Under the pieces are notes generated by a model. It ran no database searches and was not told the origin of the DNA. It was given only the letters and a program-made list of their open reading frames with translations. A stretch of DNA of 64,000 bases. Origin: Avidesulfovibrio sp964369685. GTDB taxonomy: Bacteria > Desulfobacterota > Desulfovibrionia > Desulfovibrionales > Desulfovibrionaceae. The position numbers and the translations under genes are program-made. The stretch covers positions 142,216 through 206,215 of the forward strand of contig CAYJFB010000002.1 in NCBI GenBank assembly GCA_964369685.1. Reading direction: 5' to 3'. Below, piece after piece: positions 8,511 to 16,635 of the stretch; within the stretch, counting starts at the first letter, position 1, and every line of letters starts with the position of its first letter.

Positions 8511-9920
8511 ATGGCAACACAAAATGATTCCCCCCAAGCTACACCTCCGGCGAAATCAACACCAAACTTACCGCAAAAACAGGTTCCTGTGACACATTAT
8601 GGTGTCAAACCTGATGATTTACCGTATATTAATGTTGTGGAAGCAGCATTGGTTCGTAAACCAAAACCGGGGCCTATCATGTTGGCTACGGTCTTGAGTT
8701 TATTTTTGCTCAGCATGTTGGTTTGGGCATATTATGCAGGTATTGATGAAGTGACTCGTGCAGAGGGGCAGGTGATTCCCTCTCAGAGCACGCAGATCAT
8801 ACAGAATCTTGAAGGCGGTATTCTTGGTGCGATGCTTGTGAAAGAAGGCCAAATTGTTGAAGCGGATGCGCCTTTGGCTCAGCTTGACAATAAATTGGCA
8901 GAATCACAGTTACGCGATGTGAGCAATCGTATACAAGAAAATGAATTGGCGATTATCCGTCTTGAGGCGGAGTTGGTAGAAGGCCTTGAACCACTTTTTT
9001 CACAAGAATTGGAAGAAACAGCACTTGAGGAGGTGGCAGACCAACGCGCTTTGTATGCTGCTCGTACAGCTCAGGCACGAAGTGAACTCAGTGTTCTTGA
9101 GGCACAATACGAACAACGCAGACGTGAAACGGAAGAATTGGAAAGCCGCAAAGCGTTAGCGGAAGAAAATCTCCGTATTTCCAGAGAACAACGCAATATA
9201 GCGCGTCCGCTTATGGAGCGTAAAATTTATTCTCGAGTTGACTTTTTGGGTTTAGAAAAAGCTGTTGTGGCGTTGGAAGGTGAATTGGCCTCTTTAGAAT
9301 CGTTGATTCCCAAAGCACAAGCAGCAACGCGAGAAGCCGAAGAGCGTATTTATTCACGTCAAGCAGAAATGGAAGCAACAATCAATGCCGAAATCAGTAA
9401 GCGTCGGACAGAATTGACATCACTCAAAGAGACTTTGGCTGCCGGTGGTGACAAAGTAACGCGTACCGAATTGCGTGCGCCTGTTCGGGGTACGGTTAAT
9501 CAAATTTATATCACTACCGTTGGCGGAGTTATTAAACCCGGTGAACCGATAATGGAGATCGTGCCTCTTGACGATTCATTACTGGTTGAAGCTCGTATTC
9601 GTCCTGCAGACGTAGCTTTTTTGCATCCCGGACAAGAAGCGATGGTAAAAGTGACGGCATATGATTTTTCGATTTACGGCGGTTTGGAAGCACATTTGGA
9701 GCAAATAAGCCCAGACACTATTGAGGGTAAAGAAGGAGAGTTTTTCTATCTTGCCAAATTACGTACTCAGAAAAACGCGATTGAGCATAATAATGAATTT
9801 TTGCCAATTATTCCGGGAATGATTGTTTCTGTTGATATTTTGACAGGAAGAAAAACAATCCTTAGCTATTTGCTCAAGCCTATCCTTAAAGCCAAACAAG
9901 AAGCCCTCCGCGAACGCTGA
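8511..9920 (+). CDS. HlyD-family membrane fusion protein of type I secretion system
   Basis: A 469-residue periplasmic adaptor. A cytoplasmic Pro-rich N-terminus (about 55 residues) precedes one membrane helix at about 60-80 (LATVLSLFLLSMLVWAYYAG). Then come the biotinyl-lipoyl half motif (AEGQVIPSQSTQIIQNLEGG), a long coiled coil at about 145-310 rich in Glu/Arg/Leu, the second lipoyl half (TELRAPVRGTVNQIY) and the beta-barrel. All are in the standard HlyD/LapC order. AAGGAG at 8499-8504 decides ATG 8511 over the earlier GTG. It bridges the ABC exporter at 6281 and the TolC-like channel at 4473, so the three genes form one export machine. Confidence 0.88.
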   Translation: MATQNDSPQATPPAKSTPNLPQKQVPVTHYGVKPDDLPYINVVEAALVRKPKPGPIMLATVLSLFLLSMLVWAYYAGIDEVTRAEGQVIPSQSTQIIQNLEGGILGAMLVKEGQIVEADAPLAQLDNKLAESQLRDVSNRIQENELAIIRLEAELVEGLEPLFSQELEETALEEVADQRALYAARTAQARSELSVLEAQYEQRRRETEELESRKALAEENLRISREQRNIARPLMERKIYSRVDFLGLEKAVVALEGELASLESLIPKAQAATREAEERIYSRQAEMEATINAEISKRRTELTSLKETLAAGGDKVTRTELRAPVRGTVNQIYITTVGGVIKPGEPIMEIVPLDDSLLVEARIRPADVAFLHPGQEAMVKVTAYDFSIYGGLEAHLEQISPDTIEGKEGEFFYLAKLRTQKNAIEHNNEFLPIIPGMIVSVDILTGRKTILSYLLKPILKAKQEALRER

Positions 9921-9952
9921 TCTTTTTTCAATTATTTCTTATTCTTTTGTTT

Positions 9953-10026
9953 GGGGGGGATAATCCCCCCCAAGCCCCCTTAATGCTACGGCACATGATA
10001 TCGCTACGCGCTACCATGTGCCGTAG
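9953..10026. repeat. G/C palindrome followed by a 12-bp inverted repeat
   Basis: A run of 7 G (9953-9959), ATAAT, then 7 C (9965-9971) makes a perfect hairpin. It is followed by a second C-run and then a 12-bp inverted repeat (9986-9997 CTACGGCACATG with 10015-10026). A related G6-AATATT-C6 element stands downstream of dxs (38121-38144), also followed by CCCCTT and an ATNCT-like sequence. The placement behind a gene end and after a T-rich tract suggests a dispersed intergenic repeat that may act as a terminator. Confidence 0.55.
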
Positions 10027-10100
10027 TTTCAAAGAGCTTAAGGCAATATTTTCACATTAACTTTTATATAAATAAACAATTTTGCCACGGAGTGGACACA

Positions 10101-10421
10101 ATGAAAAAGACATTCATACTGATGACATCTTGTATTATCATTTTTCTTAGCGCATACAGTGTGTATGCAGAACTCATTTCTGAGGAATATGTAGAGAATA
10201 TTAATGAAACATGGAAAAATATTGACGGTGGAATTCAAGATGGCGTGAATCAAGTAGAAAAAAGTTTGAATAATATAAAAAAAGAAATAACAAATGTTAC
10301 AAACAGTTTTTTGCCGAATAGCAATGACGACGACAGAGACGACGACAGAGATGATGACAGAGATGATGACGACAGAGACGACAATGATGACGATGACGAC
10401 GACGATGACGACAGAGACTAG
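10101..10421 (+). CDS. Small exported protein with Asp/Arg-repeat C-terminal tail
   Basis: A 106-residue protein not assigned to a family. Residues 1-23 are a clear Sec signal (two Lys, then a hydrophobic core, cleavage after YSVYA). Residues 24-75 are amphipathic and helical (NINETWKNIDGGIQDGVNQ and a KSLNNIKKEITN helix). The tail from about residue 77 is almost only Asp with regularly placed Arg (DDDRDDDRD units) and ends in ...DDDRD. The DNA of the tail is an imperfect GAY/AGA triplet array. CGGAG at about 10086-10090 supports ATG 10101. The Sec signal argues against its being the substrate of the upstream type I system. Calcium or cation binding is a reasonable guess for the tail. Confidence 0.7.
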   Translation: MKKTFILMTSCIIIFLSAYSVYAELISEEYVENINETWKNIDGGIQDGVNQVEKSLNNIKKEITNVTNSFLPNSNDDDRDDDRDDDRDDDDRDDNDDDDDDDDDRD

Positions 10422-10530
10422 ACAAGGCCTCACTGTATAAAAGAATAACCATTTTATGACAGTCAATCGTTTACTGTACAATCAAACTATTTATTTTACA
10501 ATGAAAACATCTTCCTCCCCTGATAAAAAA

Positions 10531-11538
10531 CTATTCTGGGCAAGGGGCATTTTCCGTACATGCTCCTGCCGATTCAATGTTTAAAAAAGGCAAATCTGTT
10601 GCCAAAGGATCACTGTCAAGGTTTGGTCTGTAACGTACGCTTTGCGGTGGTTGACGCAGCAACGCACTCGGTAAACCACGAAATTCCACAAAAGGTAACT
10701 GTGCACCACCATATGTCACAACATGCGCTTGATTGATCCACAGTCGAACTTGCAACAACAAAGCCTCCGGAGTCAATGTTTGTAACACTTGTTGTATGTT
10801 AAATACTGAAAAATTTTTGCTTTCTTGTGCTTTTTGATACGCTTCAAGTAACGATAAGCCTTCTTCGAGTGCGCTTTGCATATGCTGCACAGCCAATACA
10901 TCACCCTCTTCTTCGGCAACAGGATACCAAGCCATTTTTCGCGCTTCTGCCTCGGGAATCCCCAAAATCAGCTGTCGACAAGCACCACAATGCAATGAAA
11001 AATAAACATGTGCCTGCGCAGAAACAGACGTTTCCGCAGGAGCAACAATAGACCAAGGACTACTAAAACTGCGCCCTACAAAACCAATATTAGTAATAAA
11101 AAGTACACTCCATATACAAAGCATACCTGAAAAAAAACGTCGAGACTCTCGATTCTGACCGCCAATCTGTAACTCAAAATGTAAAAGAAACGCCAAATAT
11201 GTCGCTGCAAAAAAGAAAGCAATAACTAAACAAGACAAACAAGGTGATGTCAATAACATGACGACCAATAAGATGCAGTCCAAAAAAACACCGACACCCG
11301 CTGTAACAAGACCCAAACGCATTTTTCTAAAAAGAGCAAGTAAAAACAACAACACAAACGCCACAATGCCAAACCACCACAAGGAAAGACCGCCAATATT
11401 AAATGTACTGTATAGTGTACATCCACTGCCCAGACACGGCAAGGCATGCGTATCAATACTATTCCAAACTGCAAAACAAAATCCAATGAAAGAAAAGATA
11501 AGCGGCCATACCGGAAAATCAGTACGTTTTTCGTTCAT
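10531..11538 (-). CDS. VKOR-like disulfide-generating membrane protein fused to thioredoxin-like domain
   Basis: A 335-residue inner-membrane protein. Residues about 10-165 contain four to five membrane helices with the vitamin K epoxide reductase pattern: a loop Cys pair (LPCLGSGCTLYS) and a helix-borne CLSC (CxxC). The C-terminal part (from about 170) is periplasmic and has a thioredoxin-like HCGAC (CxxC) redox motif. VKOR homologues pass electrons from a thioredoxin partner to quinone, forming disulfides in exported proteins in place of DsbB, and fusion to the partner is known in bacteria. ATG 11538 is preferred to the TTG one codon upstream because GGAAGGGG lies just before it. It is convergent with the Asp-rich exported protein. 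Confidence 0.8.
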   Translation of the reverse strand: MNEKRTDFPVWPLIFSFIGFCFAVWNSIDTHALPCLGSGCTLYSTFNIGGLSLWWFGIVAFVLLFLLALFRKMRLGLVTAGVGVFLDCILLVVMLLTSPCLSCLVIAFFFAATYLAFLLHFELQIGGQNRESRRFFSGMLCIWSVLFITNIGFVGRSFSSPWSIVAPAETSVSAQAHVYFSLHCGACRQLILGIPEAEARKMAWYPVAEEEGDVLAVQHMQSALEEGLSLLEAYQKAQESKNFSVFNIQQVLQTLTPEALLLQVRLWINQAHVVTYGGAQLPFVEFRGLPSALLRQPPQSVRYRPNLDSDPLATDLPFLNIESAGACTENAPCPE

Positions 11539-11742
11539 CAACCCCTTCCTCTATTGCGTAAAACGTGCATTGAAGTGTGTTGCAAAAATTACAAAGATAT
11601 GAAATAGTCCTTCTCACGGTTATAGTTTATCTACAGGAACAACACTCTTTTCTCTGTAAAAAAACTCATAACGCCAAAATAAAGAACGTATTTAAATATA
11701 AATACGGGATTTGCCTTTTTGTATCAAAAAAAGACCCATTAC

Positions 11743-12396
11743 CTATGGACAAAGACCATCGGCCTGTGCTTTTTCAAACAGGCGAGGCTGTCCAAAACGA
11801 GCTGCTGCAGAAAAATCGCGGCACGCCGCTTCATGATCATGCTTCATCAGTTGTAAAACACCACGGTACATATATGCAGTACCGTTTTCTTGATCGTTTT
11901 GAAACGCTGTCTCCAAATCTCGCTCGGCACCGAGGGGATTGCCTTCACGAATCAACAAGCCCGCACGTCTGGCATACCATTCGGCTGAAGGTTGTAAGCG
12001 AATTGCTGCAGTAAAGTCCGCAAAGGCATCAGCAAATAACGTCAATTGTTGAAAAGCCAAACCCCGTTGACCCAAAGCTACAGCAAAATTCGGCTCCAAT
12101 GCAAGAGCACTGTTGAGTAAGGCTATGGCCTGTTCGGGATCTTCATAATGGTCTTCAAACCACATGTTCAGTGCTAGACTGTACAACTCTGAGGCCTCGG
12201 GATGTATCACCTCTTGTATGACAGCTTTTTTAGTTTCTTGTTTTTCAGTTTTCTGTTTTCCGGTTGTAATAAAGGGCTCTTCTGCAGTCGAAGTGTGTAC
12301 GTCGTGCGTTGCACAACCGCTGAGAGCTACACACAACAACGCTCCAAGTATACAATTTTGAATAAAAAAACGCTCTTTACGGATATGATGGCACAT
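11743..12396 (-). CDS. TPR-repeat lipoprotein
   Basis: A 217-residue protein. An N-terminal signal with a Leu-Ser-Gly-Cys lipobox (VALSGCATHD) predicts attachment to the inner or outer membrane. A polar Thr/Glu/Lys linker follows. Residues about 75-205 hold three to four tetratricopeptide repeats (NSALALEPNFAVALGQRGLA, then TAAIRLQPSAEWYARRAGLL, then a third ending GTAYMYRGVLQL). Such proteins act as protein-protein scaffolds; the partner is unknown. I chose ATG 12396 because it places the signal peptide at the N-terminus; the open frame continues to a TTG at 12456, which would bury it. No strong ribosome site is visible. Confidence 0.7.
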   Translation of the reverse strand: MCHHIRKERFFIQNCILGALLCVALSGCATHDVHTSTAEEPFITTGKQKTEKQETKKAVIQEVIHPEASELYSLALNMWFEDHYEDPEQAIALLNSALALEPNFAVALGQRGLAFQQLTLFADAFADFTAAIRLQPSAEWYARRAGLLIREGNPLGAERDLETAFQNDQENGTAYMYRGVLQLMKHDHEAACRDFSAAARFGQPRLFEKAQADGLCP

Positions 12397-12773
12397 GATT
12401 GTCAACTCTGTCGTGTAAATGATGAAAAACATCCCAAAAAGGAGATTAGCCCACAACTCAACAGAACATGTTTTGCATCTTCTGACAAGTCCTTACAGAA
12501 CATTGCCACAAACCTATTCAAAAGAATAGCGTGGATATACAATATGGCAATGTATTTATTTGATTTTACGATTCAACAACACGTTCTGTTTTCTTTAGCT
12601 ATTCAATCAAAGCCTTTGCATTACCGTTGATACAAAGTGTTAACGGAATATGAAGTGAAGAGAATATAAAGAATTTATATTTATATGTGTTCTGTGTTTT
12701 ATCTCTCAAATACGTTTACCATAACGACGATGTTTTGGTTTTGCATTTTGATATCAGCATAAAGGGGAAGGTC
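12397..12773. other. Divergent intergenic region, no element identified
   Basis: 377 bases between the TPR lipoprotein (minus) and the debranching enzyme (plus). It is A+T rich and must carry both promoters. I see no clear consensus promoter, hairpin or RNA gene. AGGGGAAGG at its right end is the ribosome site of the debranching enzyme. Confidence 0.4.
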
Positions 12774-14822
12774 ATGCAATTTGTGTTTAATAAAACCGTT
12801 TGCCAAAATTTACGCAAATCGTTGCGTCAAGAATGGATTGAAACAAACAGTTTGGGCGGCTACGCTTCAAGTTCTCTTGTTTGTTGTAATACAAGAAAAT
12901 ATCATGGATTATTGGCTGTGGAACTTGCCGATCCTCCCGGCCGTTTTGTTTTGCTTTCCACACTGGAAGAATCGTTGTCTGTTGCCGGTCGTGAAGCGAC
13001 ATTTTCTTGCCGTAAGCATCCCAATGTCTATTATCCTCGCGGGCACGAATATTTACATGAGGTCACACTGGGCACAGTGCCCACATTTGTATATCGCTAT
13101 GGTGATCTGCATCTGGTGCGTCAAATTATGATGCTTGAAAAACACAACGTCACCTTGATTCGTTACAGCCTGCTCTGCGGCGACAGCGCAGACGCCTGCT
13201 CCACCATGCCCGGCCCCGCGCGACTGCGTGTCAAGCCTTTGCTGGCTTATCGAAATATGCATGCCTTAGGTGCCGCCAACATCGATCTTCAAGTCAAAAC
13301 ATGGCCTGCCAAAAACGGCTTCTTTATTCAGCCTTACAACACCATGCCGCCGTTTTTTATGCAATCCGACAATGCCTTTGTGTTTCATCCTTCTCCGGAT
13401 TGGTATCGTAATGTTGAGTATATGATTGAAGCCGAACGCGGCTTTGACAACCATGAAGACCTCTTCCAACCCGGCGTCATTGATCTTGAATTGCGTTTGG
13501 GACAATCTGTTGTGATTTCGGCAAGCACGGAAGACGTTATTGAAAAACTCGGCACGCTCTCAGATCTTTGGGACGAGGAAATCAAACGTCGCACAAACGA
13601 CAACGAAAATTTCTCTCTATTGGAACAACAACTGCAACAAGAAGGCAAACGCTTCATGATTACCGATCCCACAGGCGGTGAAGCGGTTGTGGCAGGCTAT
13701 CACTGGTTCGGTGCATGGGGACGCGACACATGTATTGCTCTTTCCGGTTTGACCTTTGCCTCAGGAGACAGTCAAGGCGGCATTGAAGTACTCGAACGTT
13801 TGGCCAAAGGCGCGCATGAAGGCCGAATCCCCAACATGTTTTCTTCAGACGGCAACCACGCATATAACTGTATTGATGCCTCCTTATGGTACGTCTGGGC
13901 AGCGCAAACCGCCTTTGAATTATTACCAAACGGACCGAAATTGTTGCGTAAACATTGTTGGCCGTTCATCAAAACCGTTATTGAAAAATACGCATCCGGT
14001 ACCGTACCGCATGTGCATTGTGACGAAGCGGGCTTCCTGCATGTGGGCAATCCCCAAACGCAACTGACATGGATGGACGCCAGCGTCAATGGACAAGCCG
14101 TCACACCACGTTATGGTTGCCCCGTTGAAATCAATGCACTTTGGTACAACGCACTGACTTTTGCACGCAAAGCGGCAAAGTGTTACGGCGAAAGCTACCC
14201 GCATCTTTTGTGCCACAAAAAATCGTTAACAGCCATGCGTGCAACCTTCCATCAACGTTTTTGGATCCAGAAAAACGATAAGGGGTATCTCGCCGACTGC
14301 TGGCGTCCCGAAGGACAAGACAGAAGCTTGCGTCCCAATCAGCTTTTTGCCGTGGGTTTGCCCTATGCGATCCTTGAAGAAGAATTCTGGGGTGATGTGG
14401 TCAGCGCGTGCCGCAATGATCTTTTGACACCTTTCGGTTTGCGTACACTCTCACCCAATAATATTCATTATGCCTCAACCTATGGCGGCAGTCCCGAACA
14501 ACGTGACGGCGCCTACCATCAGGGAACAGTATGGCCATGGTTGCTTGGTATCTATGGTGATGCCTTATTGCGTGCCGCCTGGGATACCGAAAATGCCGCA
14601 CGCGAATTGCTCGACACCTTGACACCGCTTTTAACCACACATTTGAGAGATGCCGGTGTCGGATCGATTTCTGAAATTTTTACCGCGGATCCCCCACACA
14701 CGCCCGACGGTTGCATCACGCAAGCGTGGAGTGTTGCAGAAGTGCTTCGTCTTCTCGGTGTTTTGCGCCGTGCCGCGCCGAAAGCCGTCAGCACATGGGA
14801 ACGTGAACACATACAAGAATAA
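12774..14822 (+). CDS. Glycogen debranching enzyme, amylo-alpha-1,6-glucosidase type (GH133-like)
   Basis: A 682-residue cytoplasmic enzyme that removes alpha-1,6 branches. The N-terminal domain (about 1-290) begins with the archaeal/bacterial GDE hallmark WIETNSLGGYASSSL and TRKYHGLL. The C-terminal (alpha/alpha)6 barrel (about 300-670) contains GYHWFGAWGRDTCIAL, RIPNMF, DASLWYVWA and AYHQGTVWPWLLG, the conserved acid-bearing motifs of the amylo-1,6-glucosidase domain. ATG 12774 is preceded by AGGGGAAGG; an upstream in-frame ATG (12687) would add 29 residues without a ribosome site. It opens a glycogen cluster with the GT4 enzyme (14910), GH57 protein (16636) and synthase-phosphorylase fusion (17947). 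Confidence 0.88.
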   Translation: MQFVFNKTVCQNLRKSLRQEWIETNSLGGYASSSLVCCNTRKYHGLLAVELADPPGRFVLLSTLEESLSVAGREATFSCRKHPNVYYPRGHEYLHEVTLGTVPTFVYRYGDLHLVRQIMMLEKHNVTLIRYSLLCGDSADACSTMPGPARLRVKPLLAYRNMHALGAANIDLQVKTWPAKNGFFIQPYNTMPPFFMQSDNAFVFHPSPDWYRNVEYMIEAERGFDNHEDLFQPGVIDLELRLGQSVVISASTEDVIEKLGTLSDLWDEEIKRRTNDNENFSLLEQQLQQEGKRFMITDPTGGEAVVAGYHWFGAWGRDTCIALSGLTFASGDSQGGIEVLERLAKGAHEGRIPNMFSSDGNHAYNCIDASLWYVWAAQTAFELLPNGPKLLRKHCWPFIKTVIEKYASGTVPHVHCDEAGFLHVGNPQTQLTWMDASVNGQAVTPRYGCPVEINALWYNALTFARKAAKCYGESYPHLLCHKKSLTAMRATFHQRFWIQKNDKGYLADCWRPEGQDRSLRPNQLFAVGLPYAILEEEFWGDVVSACRNDLLTPFGLRTLSPNNIHYASTYGGSPEQRDGAYHQGTVWPWLLGIYGDALLRAAWDTENAARELLDTLTPLLTTHLRDAGVGSISEIFTADPPHTPDGCITQAWSVAEVLRLLGVLRRAAPKAVSTWEREHIQE

Positions 14823-14909
14823 AGCCTTATAGAATTACATATTGTTTATTTATGGTTAATGCCTCAAATATTACACACTGTTTAACAAAAACAAAGCCAG
14901 AGGAAGAGT

Positions 14910-16421
14910 ATGCGAGTTTTGATGTTTGGCTGGGAATTTCCACCCTATATGAGCGGAGGATTGGGCACTGCCTGTTACGGTATGACCCGTGCTTTGGCAG
15001 GAAAAGGAACTGAAGTGCTTTTTGTACTGCCGCGCATGGAAGGGCACGACGCGGTGGCCGTGCCTCAAGGATTGTCGTTACGCGGAGCCTCGGGCACACG
15101 CATTGCTTGGACAGAAGGTGACAACGCCGATACAGTCTATCACAAAGCTGTAACCAACCAACCCCTCATTCAGCCCTCAAACGTATGTCAAAGCACAACA
15201 GATGCTGAAACGCGTGCGGCTGTTGTGCGTGACGTATGGCAAAAACGTTTGCAGATGCATCCGATCGATTCCTCACTCCATGCCTACGCAACGCCGCAAA
15301 GCTATGCCGATATTCAAACGCTCTATCAAAGCGCTACCAACTCGTACATGTACGATCCCTGCACCATGCCTTTGGCTTTTTTGGATCAAGCAGACGGTTT
15401 GGTTTCACCTGAAACCAGCGAACAACTGCTTCAGGTTGTACAGCGCAATCAAGGACAGACCAAAAGCGGTGAAACCGTCATTTCATTACACGGCGGCTAC
15501 GGTCAAGGCTTGATGGATGAAGTGTTTCGTTACAGTCAAAGTGTTCTTGGCTTGCAAGACGAAAATTTTGACGTGATTCACGTGCACGATTGGATGACCT
15601 ATCCTGCAGGGATTGTCGCCAAACGCTTGAGCGGTAAGCCGCTTGTGGCACACATCCATGCTCTTGAAAGCGATCGCAGCGGCAGCAACCTCAATCCCGA
15701 AGTGGCAACCATTGAACGTGCGGGTCTTGAAGCGGCCGATGTGATTGTTGCGGTCAGCCATTATACAAAAACTCGCGTGACCGAACTCTATGGTATTGAT
15801 CCGCAAAAGATTGTTGTGGTACATAATGCAGTGACTCGTGAAGAATCACGCGCTCAATTAGACATTCCCACACACAGTACAGATGAAAAATATGTATTGT
15901 TTATGGGTCGTATTACATTTCAAAAAGGCCCCGAATACTTTGTTGAGGCCGCAAAGTTGGTGTTGTCGCGAATGCCGAACGTGCGTTTTATTATGGCCGG
16001 CAGTGGCGACATGCTTTCACGAATGGTACGTATGGTCGCTCGGATGCGGATGGGCAATCGTTTCCACTTTACGGGTTTTTTGCGTGGTGAAGACGTTGAC
16101 CGCATGTATGCGATGAGCGATCTCTATGTCATGCCGAGTGTTTCCGAACCATTTGGTATCGCACCGCTTGAGGCTATGGCCTATGACACACCGGTGCTCA
16201 TTTCTCGTCAATCGGGTGTTGCCGAAGTTGTACAAAACGCGCTCAAGGTTGACTTTTGGGATGTACGGGGCATGGCTGATAAAATTTGTTCGGTGCTTGC
16301 CCACCCGCGCCTTGCCGGAGAAATGACCAAACAATGCAGAGAAGAATTGCAACACATTCGTTGGGAAAACGCCGCCAATAAGTTAATCGGAGTCTACGAA
16401 AACTGTTTGCAAAAAGCTTAA
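14910..16421 (+). CDS. GT4-family glycosyltransferase (glycogen-synthase-like)
   Basis: A 503-residue cytoplasmic glycosyltransferase of GT-B fold. The N-terminus MRVLMFGWEFPPYMSGGLGT is the classic sugar-nucleotide:glucan transferase start with the KxGG-like loop replaced by SGGLG. The C-terminal half has the donor-site motifs: LFMGRITFQKGPEYFVEA, FTGFLRGEDVDRMYAMSDLY and SEPFGIAPLEAMA (E-x7-E motif of GT4). The middle (about 100-200) contains an insertion of unclear fold. Position within the glycogen cluster points to alpha-1,4-glucan or maltose-1-phosphate chemistry; the exact donor is not readable from sequence. Ribosome site AGAGGAAGAG precedes ATG. Confidence 0.8.
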   Translation: MRVLMFGWEFPPYMSGGLGTACYGMTRALAGKGTEVLFVLPRMEGHDAVAVPQGLSLRGASGTRIAWTEGDNADTVYHKAVTNQPLIQPSNVCQSTTDAETRAAVVRDVWQKRLQMHPIDSSLHAYATPQSYADIQTLYQSATNSYMYDPCTMPLAFLDQADGLVSPETSEQLLQVVQRNQGQTKSGETVISLHGGYGQGLMDEVFRYSQSVLGLQDENFDVIHVHDWMTYPAGIVAKRLSGKPLVAHIHALESDRSGSNLNPEVATIERAGLEAADVIVAVSHYTKTRVTELYGIDPQKIVVVHNAVTREESRAQLDIPTHSTDEKYVLFMGRITFQKGPEYFVEAAKLVLSRMPNVRFIMAGSGDMLSRMVRMVARMRMGNRFHFTGFLRGEDVDRMYAMSDLYVMPSVSEPFGIAPLEAMAYDTPVLISRQSGVAEVVQNALKVDFWDVRGMADKICSVLAHPRLAGEMTKQCREELQHIRWENAANKLIGVYENCLQKA

Positions 16422-16483
16422 AGCATGTCTCTTTTTTTATGAGACACGAGACAATGTATTGTTATTTGATCGAAACGGTTTGG

Positions 16484-16546
16484 AGCGTTCGCGAAAAAGT
16501 GCTCAAAAAACGCATTACAAAACTTTATTTTTTCGCGAACGCTTTT
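16484..16546 (+). terminator. Terminator-like 15-bp inverted repeat between GT4 and GH57 genes
   Basis: AGCGTTCGCGAAAAA (16484-16498) pairs exactly with 16529-16543 across a 30-nt loop and is followed by TTT. A second small hairpin (16551-16557 GCGGCTT with 16572-16578) follows at once. The large loop makes it an atypical terminator. Confidence 0.45.
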
Positions 16547-16635
16547 GCAAGCGGCTTTTCTCAAAGACAGGAAGCCGCGTCTGCAAGCAACATTGCGATG
16601 TTATTTTAACGTGTATTCTTCTTGGGAGATAGATT

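Noticed and set aside
10038..10481. 147-residue minus-strand frame with a Val/Ile-rich stretch resembling membrane helices
   Set aside because: The hydrophobic stretch is simply the antisense reading of the GAY triplet array of the Asp-rich protein.
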